From the NCBI RefSeq assembly GCF_030246885.1, contig NZ_CP126739.1, positions 1,488,001-1,552,000 on the forward strand: a DNA stretch of 64,000 nt, written 5' to 3'. The translations under genes and the position numbers were made by a program. The notes under the pieces are model-generated. The model did no database searches. It had not been told where the DNA came from and saw only the letters and a list, made by a program, of their open reading frames with translations. Below are positions 19,243 to 26,235 of this stretch, one piece after another (position 1 is the stretch's first letter; each line of letters opens with the position of its first letter). Source of the DNA: Microbacterium sp. zg-B185 (lineage in GTDB: Bacteria > Actinomycetota > Actinomycetes > Actinomycetales > Microbacteriaceae).

Positions 19243-20667
19243 ATGGACTCACGGATATCGGCACGTGCGCTGTCCGCGGCACTCGGCGGCTGGCGCACCC
19301 GAGAACCCGCCTACGAGGCTCTGGCGGACGGCATCCGGCTGCTGTGCCTGGACAACCGGCTTGCTCCGCGGACGGCACTCCCGGCCGAGCGTGAGCTCTC
19401 GGCCGGACTGCGGGTGAGCCGCAGCACGGTGGCGGCCGCGTATCGCAGCCTGCGCGAGTCCGGGCATATCGCCAGCACGCGCGGGTCCGGCAGCGTCACC
19501 CTCCCGTTGCGACGCCGCGACCCTGGACGCGCCCCGTCCACCGAGGGCGCGGTGGACCTGCAGCAGGCGAGCCCGCCGGCCTGGCCCGGCCTGGCCGGCG
19601 TGGTGGCGGAGGTGGCGCACTCCGCGGCGGCCCTGGTCTCCCGCGTCGGATACGACGTCCTCGGACGGACCGAGCTGCGGGAGGCGATCGCGGCGCGGTA
19701 CCGCGACCGCGGCATCCCCACATCCGCCGGCGAGGTGATCGTCACCACGGGCGCCCAGAGCGCCATCCACCTGCTGGCCGCCGTCCTGCTCGGGCGGGGC
19801 GATCGGGTGCTGATCGAGACCCCGACCTACCCGCACGCCGCCGACGCCTTCCGGCGCGCCGGCTCGCGCCTGGTCGGTGTGCCGGTGACGACCGATGACG
19901 GCTGGGATCTGGACCGCGCGGAGCAGGCGTTCGCGCGTACACTGCCCGTGCTGGGCTACCTGATGCCCGATTTCCAGAACCCCACGGGCCGATCGATGAC
20001 CGAGGTCGAGCGCACTGCCTTCGCCCGCGCGGCCGATCGCACCGGCACCGTCCTGGTGCTGGATGAGACCACGGCCGACCTGGACATCGACCGCGGAGCA
20101 CTCTCACCCGGGTTTTTGGACGGGGACCCGGCACTGACGGTGCGCGTCGGCTCCCTCGGAAAGACGGTGTGGGGGGGACTGCGCATCGGATGGATCCGCG
20201 CCGAAGCAGACCTCATCCGTCGCCTGGTGGCGGCGCGTCCCGCGCAGGACCTGGGTACCCCCGAGTTCGAGCAGGCGGTTGCCGCAGCGGTGCTGCCCGA
20301 GTACGCCGCCGTCGTCGCGCAGCGGTCCCACGTCCTGCGGGCCGGGCGGGATGCCGTCCTGACCGCGTTGGCGGCGGACCTGCCGGAGTGGCGTGTACCG
20401 CGGACGCACGGCGGGGTGTCGCTCTGGCTCGAGCTGGACGCGCCCCTCAGCTCCGCTCTGGTCATGGACGTGCGCTCGCGGGGCCTGCTGCTCTCCGCAG
20501 GCCCGAGATTCTCTGTCGATGGTGGCCACGACCGGCATCTGCGGATTCCCTTCACCGGCTCGCCGGATGAACTCGTCCGCGCCGTGTCGATCCTCGCCGA
20601 GGCATGGCCTCGCGTGCGCGGAGGGGCTCCGGTGTCCATCGTCGACCAACTGGACTCGGTGGTCTGA
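19243..20667 (+). CDS. MocR/PdxR-type transcriptional regulator (GntR HTH plus aminotransferase domain)
   Basis: 474 residues. The first 75 form a GntR-type winged helix (YEALADGIRLLCLDNRLAPRTALPAERELSAGLRVSRSTVAAAYRSLRESGHI). The rest is a fold-type I aminotransferase domain: TTGAQSAIHLL, PTYPHAADAFRRAG, PDFQNPTGRSM and the PLP-lysine region SLGKTVWGGLRIGW, followed by the conserved arginine-containing end. MocR proteins sense PLP or a related ligand through this domain. The target here is probably the divergent YczE gene. The message is likely leaderless. Confidence 0.92.
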   Translation: MDSRISARALSAALGGWRTREPAYEALADGIRLLCLDNRLAPRTALPAERELSAGLRVSRSTVAAAYRSLRESGHIASTRGSGSVTLPLRRRDPGRAPSTEGAVDLQQASPPAWPGLAGVVAEVAHSAAALVSRVGYDVLGRTELREAIAARYRDRGIPTSAGEVIVTTGAQSAIHLLAAVLLGRGDRVLIETPTYPHAADAFRRAGSRLVGVPVTTDDGWDLDRAEQAFARTLPVLGYLMPDFQNPTGRSMTEVERTAFARAADRTGTVLVLDETTADLDIDRGALSPGFLDGDPALTVRVGSLGKTVWGGLRIGWIRAEADLIRRLVAARPAQDLGTPEFEQAVAAAVLPEYAAVVAQRSHVLRAGRDAVLTALAADLPEWRVPRTHGGVSLWLELDAPLSSALVMDVRSRGLLLSAGPRFSVDGGHDRHLRIPFTGSPDELVRAVSILAEAWPRVRGGAPVSIVDQLDSVV

Positions 20668-20678
20668 GCTGCAGTCGG

Positions 20679-20942
20679 TCACCGGCTGAACGTCACGCAC
20701 TCCACGGCGTCGTCGGCCGACCAGAATTCGCCGAGTTCGAGGAACGCGCGGCTCGGTGCGTGAAAGCGCCGGGCGCTGTACCTCAGCTGCGCGCCCTGGC
20801 CGATCGCCCGGAGGTGACCCAGGACCAGGCCACGGCCGTCCACGATCCGCCAGAGCGCGGGCGCGGCTCGAATCAGGCGGACGCCGCGGGCGCGGGACAG
20901 GTTCGGTGTTCCCGGTGCGGGCTCGTCCAGGATGAGACTCAT
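20679..20942 (-). CDS. small protein of unknown function behind a LexA-type box (87 aa)
   Basis: The start is firm: ATG at 20942 with an excellent GGAGAGGAG ribosome-binding site 6 bases away. The protein reads MSLILDEPAPGTPNLSRARGVRLIRAAPALWRI and ends ELGEFWSADDAVECVTFSR; it is basic, with alternating strands (LWRIVDGRGLVLGHLRAI, AQLRYSARRF) suggesting a small beta fold. I do not recognise a family. A near-consensus actinobacterial LexA box lies 19 bases upstream, so DNA-damage induction is inferred. It is convergent with the MocR gene (11 bases between stops). Confidence 0.75.
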   Translation of the reverse strand: MSLILDEPAPGTPNLSRARGVRLIRAAPALWRIVDGRGLVLGHLRAIGQGAQLRYSARRFHAPSRAFLELGEFWSADDAVECVTFSR

Positions 20943-20960
20943 GTCGTGCTCCTCTCCGAT

Positions 20961-20982
20961 AGGTCGAAGATACGTTCGACCT
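20961..20982. promoter_or_regulatory. probable LexA (SOS) box
   Basis: AGGTCGAA-GATACG-TTCGACCT is an 8-base perfect inverted repeat. Its core TCGAAG-ATAC-GTTCGA (20964-20979) differs from the actinobacterial LexA consensus TCGAAC-N4-GTTCGA at one base. Read on the minus strand the spacer contains TATCTT, a fair -10 for the 87-residue gene, so LexA binding would block its promoter. The ssb gene starts 200 bases to the right. Confidence 0.65.
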
Positions 20983-21183
20983 CCGACATCGCCCACCGTG
21001 ACGAGCGAGGGCAACCCCGTCGGCTCCTCCCCAGGGCGCCAGGGACGACCCGTTCTGCGCAGAGCGCCACCCTCAGGCCCCGGACCGTGCTCGGTCCGCG
21101 CAGTCTGAGATGGCGCCGGTGCCCGACGGGCACTCGGGCATCGGCGCGACCCGGGGACGGTCCTCGGGCAGAGAGGATGCGAC

Positions 21184-21720
21184 ATGAGCGACACCATCAC
21201 GATCGTCGGAATCATCGGGACCGACCCGGAGCGGAAGAACCCCAATGGTCTGCCGATCACCACATTCCGCGTCGCCAGTCCGCAGCGCCGTTTCGATCGC
21301 TCCACCGGCGCGTGGACGGACAGCGGCACCAACTGGTACACCGTCTCGGCGTACCGCAGGCTCGCCGAGCACGCCTTCCAGTCGTTGCGCAAGAAGGACC
21401 GGGTGATCCTGACCGGTCGACTGCGCATCAGGTCCTGGGACACCGGCGAGAGCAAGGGCACCGCGATGGAGATCGACCTGGAAGCGATCGGGCACGACCT
21501 GTTCTGGGGCACGTCCGTGTTCACCCGCGATGCGCCCGCTGCGGTGGCATCGCCGTCCGAGCCGGCGGGGGATGCCTGGGCGCCGGCCGACGTCGCCGAC
21601 CCGGCGTGGGGGAGCCCGGCCCAGCAGAGCCTGGATGCGGACACGGTCGCCCCGCAGGCGGCCACCGGGTCGGAGTCGGCTGACCGACTGGCGCTGGCCG
21701 GCGTCGAGGCCCCGTTCTGA
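21184..21720 (+). CDS. ssb: single-stranded DNA-binding protein
   Basis: 178 residues. The N-terminal 110 residues are an OB fold typical of bacterial SSB (ITIVGIIGTDPERK, FRVASPQRRFD, NWYTVSAYRRLAEHAFQSLRKKDRVILTGRLRIRSW). The C-terminal part is low complexity, and the extreme C terminus GVEAPF resembles but does not match the acidic DDDIPF tip that recruits repair proteins. This suggests either an accessory SSB or altered partner binding. The rest of the family's ssb is usually next to rpsF/rpsR, which are not here. AGAGGA before ATG fits a normal ribosome-binding site. Confidence 0.92.
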   Translation: MSDTITIVGIIGTDPERKNPNGLPITTFRVASPQRRFDRSTGAWTDSGTNWYTVSAYRRLAEHAFQSLRKKDRVILTGRLRIRSWDTGESKGTAMEIDLEAIGHDLFWGTSVFTRDAPAAVASPSEPAGDAWAPADVADPAWGSPAQQSLDADTVAPQAATGSESADRLALAGVEAPF

Positions 21721-21753
21721 CCGGCGCACAGAAAGCGCTCGGGGCGGCCCACC

Positions 21754-21759
21754 TAGACT
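21754..21759 (+). promoter_or_regulatory. -10 hexamer of the DUF6993-like lipoprotein gene (leaderless)
   Basis: TAGACT ends six bases before the GTG at 21766. Confidence 0.5.
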
Positions 21760-21765
21760 CTGTCC

Positions 21766-22281
21766 GTGTCCCGCCCCCCCGAGCGTCGCCGTGCGCGCCC
21801 CGCATCGTTCGTCCTCCTCGCTGTCGGACTCGGCGCGGCACTGGTGCTGAGCGGATGCTCCGATCCGCAGACGGCGAGCAGTCCGCCGCCGAGCGCAACC
21901 GCAACGGCGGCGCCGGAGGCATCTCCGTCGGCCGCGGTGCCCGCCGGCCCGGCGCTGATCCCCGAGGGGAGCGCGCAGGACAACCTGCCGCTGTTCACCA
22001 GCGTCACCGCTGCCGTCTGGGCCGGTCCCGAGAACGTGTCCGGACGCGCGTATGTCGATGCTCTGGTGGCAGCGGGGTTCGACAAGGCGGCCATGCAGGT
22101 CACTGCCGACCAGACCACCATCGGCAACCCGGCCGAGAGCATCCAGTTCGCCGTCCGGTGGGGTGCGGACTGTCTGGTCGGCCAGGTGGGCCCGTCGTCA
22201 GGTGCTCCGGTGACCGTGGTGACGCCCGGTCTGGGCGACGGGAAGTGCCTGGTGGGTGCCACGCGTCCCATCGACTGGTGA
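21766..22281 (+). CDS. lipoprotein, DUF6993-like
   Basis: 171 residues starting at GTG. A basic N terminus and a hydrophobic stretch end in a lipobox, VLSGC, so the mature protein should be a membrane-anchored lipoprotein. A Ser/Pro/Ala-rich linker (residues 35-60) is followed by one compact domain with a conserved cysteine pair (CLVGQVGPSS, KCLVGATRPIDW), which probably forms a disulfide. The domain resembles the DUF6993 family of Microbacteriaceae; I assign this with moderate certainty. Function unknown. Confidence 0.75.
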   Translation: MSRPPERRRARPASFVLLAVGLGAALVLSGCSDPQTASSPPPSATATAAPEASPSAAVPAGPALIPEGSAQDNLPLFTSVTAAVWAGPENVSGRAYVDALVAAGFDKAAMQVTADQTTIGNPAESIQFAVRWGADCLVGQVGPSSGAPVTVVTPGLGDGKCLVGATRPIDW

Positions 22282-22328
22282 GCGTGTCTGGCCCCACCCG
22301 GGCGGATCTCGGGCACATGACCGCCCCG

Positions 22329-22334
22329 TAGACT
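22329..22334 (+). promoter_or_regulatory. -10 hexamer upstream of ettA
   Basis: TAGACT with nine bases to the ettA ATG. The gap contains GGAG, so the message is either leaderless or has a very short leader. Confidence 0.45.
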
Positions 22335-22343
22335 GGAGCGGAT

Positions 22344-24026
22344 ATGGCTGAATACATCTACTCGATGGTCCGCGCCCGCAAAGCTGTCGGCGACAAGGTG
22401 ATCCTTGACGACGTCACGATGGCCTTCCTCCCCGGAGCGAAGATCGGCGTCGTCGGACCCAACGGCGCCGGAAAATCCACGATTCTGAAGATCATGGCGG
22501 GGATCGACACCCCGAGCAACGGCGAGGCGAAGCTCAGCCCCGGCTACAGCGTCGGCATCCTCATGCAGGAGCCGGAGCTGGACGAGGACAAGACCGTGCT
22601 GGAGAACGTCCAGCAGGGCGTCGGTCCGATCAAGGAGAAGCTCGACCGCTTCAACGAGATCTCGGCGCTGATGGCCGATCCGGATGCCGACTTCGACACG
22701 CTGCTGGCCGAGATGGGCACGCTCCAGGAGGCGATCGACGCCGCTGATGCGTGGGATCTGGACTCGCAACTGGAGCAGGCGATGGACGCGCTGCGCACGC
22801 CGCCGTCCGAGGCGATCGTCTCGAACCTCTCCGGTGGCGAGAAGCGCCGCGTCGCGCTGTGCAAGCTCCTGCTGCAGAAGCCCGATCTCCTGCTCCTCGA
22901 CGAGCCCACCAACCACCTCGATGCCGAAAGCGTCCAGTGGCTCGAGCAGCACCTCGCCAAGTACCCCGGCGCCGTGCTGGCCGTCACGCACGACCGGTAC
23001 TTCCTCGACCACGTCGCGGAATGGATCTGCGAGGTCGACCGCGGCCGGCTCTACCCGTACGAGGGCAACTATTCGACCTACCTCGAGAAGAAGCAGGAAC
23101 GGCTCCAGGTCCAGGGCAAGAAGGACGCCAAGCTCGCCAAGCGGCTCGCATCCGAGCTGGAATGGGTGCGCAGCAACGCCAAGGGCCGCCAGACCAAGTC
23201 CAAGTCGCGTCTGGCACGCTATGAGGAGATGGCCGCGGAGGCGGACCGCACGCGGAAGCTCGATTTCGACGAGATCGTGATCCCGCCCGGGCCGCGCCTG
23301 GGACAGCTCGTCCTGGAGGCGAAGAACCTCCAAAAGGGCTTCGACGGCCGCAGCCTCATCGACGGACTGAGCTTCACGCTGCCGCGCAACGGCATCGTCG
23401 GCATCATCGGGCCCAACGGCGTCGGCAAGACCACGCTGTTCAAGACGATCGTCGGACTGGAGCCGCTGGACGGCGGGCAGCTCAAGGTCGGCGAGACCGT
23501 CGAGATCTCGTACGTGGACCAGACTCGCGGCGGGATCGACCCGAACAAGTCGCTGTGGGAGGTCGTCAGCGACGGCCAGGACTGGATCCAGGTCGGCAAG
23601 GTCGAGATCCCGTCGCGCGCGTACGTCTCGCAGTTCGGGTTCAAGGGCCCGGATCAGCAGAAGAAGGCCGGAGTCCTCTCCGGCGGTGAGCGCAACCGCC
23701 TCAACCTGGCGCTGACTCTCAAGCAGGGTGGCAACCTGCTGCTGCTCGACGAGCCGACGAACGACCTGGACGTCGAGACGCTCGGCAGCCTGGAGAACGC
23801 TCTGCTGGAATTCCCCGGCTGCGCCGTGGTCATCACTCACGACCGGTGGTTCCTGGACCGCATCGCCACGCACATCCTGGCGTACGAGGGCACCGAAGAA
23901 GAGCCCGACAAGTGGCACTGGTTCGAGGGGAACTTCGAGGCGTACGAGGAGAACAAGATCCAGCGCCTGGGACCGGATGCGGCCAAGCCGCATCGCTCCA
24001 CGTACCGCAAGCTCACCCGTGACTGA
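22344..24026 (+). CDS. ettA: energy-dependent translational throttle protein EttA (ABC-F)
   Basis: A 560-residue ABC-F protein with two ATPase domains and no membrane part. Domain 1 has GPNGAGKST, LSGGEKRR and DEPTNHLD; domain 2 has GPNGVGKTT, LSGGERNR and DEPTNDLD. The linker between them and the arm insertion in domain 1 are of EttA length. EttA binds the ribosomal E site and gates entry into elongation according to ATP/ADP. The stop overlaps the start of the thioesterase gene by eight bases. Confidence 0.95.
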   Translation: MAEYIYSMVRARKAVGDKVILDDVTMAFLPGAKIGVVGPNGAGKSTILKIMAGIDTPSNGEAKLSPGYSVGILMQEPELDEDKTVLENVQQGVGPIKEKLDRFNEISALMADPDADFDTLLAEMGTLQEAIDAADAWDLDSQLEQAMDALRTPPSEAIVSNLSGGEKRRVALCKLLLQKPDLLLLDEPTNHLDAESVQWLEQHLAKYPGAVLAVTHDRYFLDHVAEWICEVDRGRLYPYEGNYSTYLEKKQERLQVQGKKDAKLAKRLASELEWVRSNAKGRQTKSKSRLARYEEMAAEADRTRKLDFDEIVIPPGPRLGQLVLEAKNLQKGFDGRSLIDGLSFTLPRNGIVGIIGPNGVGKTTLFKTIVGLEPLDGGQLKVGETVEISYVDQTRGGIDPNKSLWEVVSDGQDWIQVGKVEIPSRAYVSQFGFKGPDQQKKAGVLSGGERNRLNLALTLKQGGNLLLLDEPTNDLDVETLGSLENALLEFPGCAVVITHDRWFLDRIATHILAYEGTEEEPDKWHWFEGNFEAYEENKIQRLGPDAAKPHRSTYRKLTRD

Positions 24027-24525
24027 TGAGCCGACCCGGGCAGCGGCATCCGCCCGGCGAATCCACATTGCGATAAACCTGCGCTGGGGCGATCTGGACG
24101 CGTTCAATCACGTCAACAACGCCGCGATGCTGAAGCTCCTCGAAGAGGTGCGCATTCGCGCGTTCTGGCGGCCGGGAATCGACGAGGAGGCGCCGCCGAC
24201 CGCGGTGCTGGACTCCGGGATCGACACCGGTACGCTGACGCTCGTCGCCCGGCAGGAGATCGAGTATCTGCGTCCGGTGCCGTACCAGCGCAATCCGCTG
24301 GACGTGCAGCTCTGGTTCGGCAAGGTCGGCGGATCCAGCATCGAGGTCTGCTACGAGGTGTTCAGCCCCGCCACCTCGGCCCAGCAGGAGCTGTACGCCC
24401 GTGCCTCGGCCGTCGTCGTGATGGTGGATGCCGCCACGGGCAGACCCGTGCGACTGACCGACGAACAGCGGCAGGCCTGGACGCCCTATCTGGGCGAACC
24501 CATCGCGTACGCGCACCGTCGCTGA
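24019..24525 (+). CDS. acyl-CoA thioesterase, 4HBT hotdog family
   Basis: 168 residues from a GTG that overlaps the end of ettA by eight bases; longer frames would overlap ettA for 300 bases. The hotdog signature is RWGDLDAFNHVNNAAMLKLLEEVR, with the catalytic-position Asp and His of the 4-hydroxybenzoyl-CoA thioesterase family, followed by RQEIEYLRPVPYQRNPLDVQLW. It should hydrolyse an acyl-CoA in the cytoplasm; the substrate is unknown. The same ettA-thioesterase-tesB neighbourhood places two thioesterases back to back. Confidence 0.88.
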   Translation: MTDEPTRAAASARRIHIAINLRWGDLDAFNHVNNAAMLKLLEEVRIRAFWRPGIDEEAPPTAVLDSGIDTGTLTLVARQEIEYLRPVPYQRNPLDVQLWFGKVGGSSIEVCYEVFSPATSAQQELYARASAVVVMVDAATGRPVRLTDEQRQAWTPYLGEPIAYAHRR

Positions 24526-24560
24526 GGAGCACCGTCGCTGAGGAGCACCGTCGCTGAGGA
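24514..24560. repeat. 16-base tandem repeat, three copies
   Basis: The unit CACCGTCGCTGAGGAG is present at 24514-24529, 24530-24545 and 24546-24560 (the last lacking its final G). Copy 1 holds the last codons and stop of the 4HBT gene; copy 3 ends exactly where the stop of the convergent tesB gene begins. It looks like replication slippage that has lengthened the gap between two convergent genes. Confidence 0.85.
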
Positions 24561-25502
24561 TCAGCGCCCGCCCGAGGACTCGGCCGGAACACGCACCATG
24601 ATCTCCTGCGCGACGCTGGCGATCAGGGTCCCGTCTCGGGAGTAGATCCGTCCGGTCGCCAGGCCGCGCCCGCCGCGCGCGCTCGGGGACTCCTGCACGT
24701 ACAGCATCCAGTCATCGGCCAGGCCGGGACGATGCCACCACATGGCGTGATCCAGGCTCGCCACCTTCAGGCCGGGTGTGGCCCAGGCGATGCCGTGAGC
24801 GCGCAGGATCGACTCCTGGATCGTCAGGTCGCTGAGATAGGCCAGCACCGCTCGGTGGGTCCTCTGATCGGCGGGAAGCGCCCGCCGTGTCCGGACCCAG
24901 ACGGCCTGGCGCGGCGCGGGCTCATCCTCCGCGGTGAGATAGATGGACGATGGGATGTGGCGCAGGTCCAGCGGGCGGTCTACGAACAGCCGCCGCGACA
25001 TCGGATGCACGCCGGCCAGCTGAGCCTCCAGATCGGGAAGATCCTCCGGGGCGGGCAGTCCCTCGGGCATCGGCTCGGCGTGCTCGACTCCGGGGCCCTC
25101 GTCCTGGAAGGACGCGATCATGGAGAAGATCGGCACACCCTCCTGGAACGCCTGGGTGCGCCGGGTGGAGAAGGACCGACCGTCGTGGATGCGGTCCACG
25201 GCGAAAGTGATGCCCTTGGACGCGTCGCCCGGCCGGAGGAAGTAGCCGTGCATGGAGTGTGCCGCGCGTCCCTCGGGGGTGGTGCGCTCGGCGGCCACGA
25301 TCGACTGCGCGAGGACCTGACCTCCGAACACGCGACCGTACGGCATGGACTGCGAGACACCCGTGAAGATGTCCTCTGTGGTGCGCGCACCCGAGTGCGA
25401 CAGGTCGAGCACGGCGAGCATCGATCCGACCGGATCGGGATCGGGGACGAAGTCGTCCGTGGCAGGCTGATCCGCGGAGGTCGGTGGCTGTTGTTCGGTC
25501 AC
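24561..25502 (-). CDS. tesB: acyl-CoA thioesterase II (TesB family)
   Basis: 313 residues made of two hotdog domains. Recognisable segments are RVFGGQVLAQSIVAAERTTPEGRAAHSMHGYFLRPGD in the first and SLDHAMWWHRPGLADDWMLYVQESPSARGGRGLATGRIYSRDG in the second; these contain the Asp and the Thr/Gln-type positions of the TesB catalytic site. TesB hydrolyses medium and long acyl-CoAs. The start is a GTG at 25502 with a GAGAGAG stretch before it. Upstream on the minus strand is TAAACT (25549-25554), which would give a leader with an 8-bp hairpin. Confidence 0.92.
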   Translation of the reverse strand: MTEQQPPTSADQPATDDFVPDPDPVGSMLAVLDLSHSGARTTEDIFTGVSQSMPYGRVFGGQVLAQSIVAAERTTPEGRAAHSMHGYFLRPGDASKGITFAVDRIHDGRSFSTRRTQAFQEGVPIFSMIASFQDEGPGVEHAEPMPEGLPAPEDLPDLEAQLAGVHPMSRRLFVDRPLDLRHIPSSIYLTAEDEPAPRQAVWVRTRRALPADQRTHRAVLAYLSDLTIQESILRAHGIAWATPGLKVASLDHAMWWHRPGLADDWMLYVQESPSARGGRGLATGRIYSRDGTLIASVAQEIMVRVPAESSGGR

Positions 25503-25520
25503 AGGCTCTCTCGTCTCTGC

Positions 25521-25539
25521 GGCGGGGCAGCGCCCCGCC
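25521..25539. promoter_or_regulatory. palindrome in the tesB divergent gap
   Basis: GGCGGGGC-AGC-GCCCCGCC is a perfect 8-base inverted repeat. It lies between the tesB start and overlapping divergent -10 hexamers, so it may be an operator or a hairpin in the tesB leader. Confidence 0.5.
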
Positions 25540-25547
25540 ATCGTTGG

Positions 25548-25554
25548 TAGTTTA
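25548..25554. promoter_or_regulatory. overlapping divergent -10 hexamers
   Basis: TAGTTTA read rightwards gives TAGTTT, ending seven bases before the ATG at 25561 (leaderless). The same seven bases read leftwards give TAAACT for tesB. Polymerases could not occupy both at once. Confidence 0.45.
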
Positions 25555-25560
25555 GGGCGG

Positions 25561-26235
25561 ATGCCCCAGCGCCTGATCTTCACCGAAGCCGCCGCCGCGG
25601 TGGATGCCCTGACGTTCGCCGGGCGCACGGCCCGCGTCGGCGACGGTGCGGTACGACTGCGCGCAGTGGACGGCACTCTGGTGATGACGTCGGCCCCCTT
25701 CGCCCCCCGCGGACTGCTGGATGCGACGCCCACGGTGCTGGCGATGCGCACCGTGCCGGTCGACCCCGAACTCATCTGCGATGTGGTCGTCGACGCGTCC
25801 CAGCTGGTCCCGGCGGATGACGATGCCGCGCAGCTGCTGCTTCCGGACGTGGGTCTGTCTCCTTCGTGGACGGGCGTGACACCCCCGCGGGGCGGCTGGG
25901 TGCAGACGGGGACGATCGGGACGTCCCTCCTGGCGGCGCGTGCCCAGTGGGGGATCACCGCGGTGGCCGAGGCGCTGCCGGACAATCCGGGTGAGGACGC
26001 CGTCCGCGCGGTGCGCGCAGCGGTCTGGGGTGTGCCGGATGACGCACTGGGCGGGCTGCCGTTGGGCGTCGCGTTCGCCGCATTCACGCTGGGGTTCATC
26101 GTCGGCGAGGAGGAGGGCGTGCTCCGTACCGGCGGCGCGTGGACGCGCCTCACGCTGCGCAGGGGCCACGTGCTGCTGCGCGGACCCGCGCGCGTCGGCA
26201 TGACGGACGTGCGTACGACGGGCGCAGCAGCCTAG
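25561..26235 (+). CDS. conserved protein of unknown function (224 aa)
   Basis: A soluble protein starting MPQRLIFTEAAAAVDALTFAGRTARVGDGAVRLRAVDG. No membrane segment, signal peptide or catalytic motif is visible; composition is Ala/Val/Gly rich with a mid-region GVTPPRGGWVQTGTIGTSLLAARAQWGITAVAEALP. I recognise it only as an actinobacterial conserved hypothetical. It overlaps the convergent FAD dehydrogenase stop by four bases. Confidence 0.7.
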   Translation: MPQRLIFTEAAAAVDALTFAGRTARVGDGAVRLRAVDGTLVMTSAPFAPRGLLDATPTVLAMRTVPVDPELICDVVVDASQLVPADDDAAQLLLPDVGLSPSWTGVTPPRGGWVQTGTIGTSLLAARAQWGITAVAEALPDNPGEDAVRAVRAAVWGVPDDALGGLPLGVAFAAFTLGFIVGEEEGVLRTGGAWTRLTLRRGHVLLRGPARVGMTDVRTTGAAA

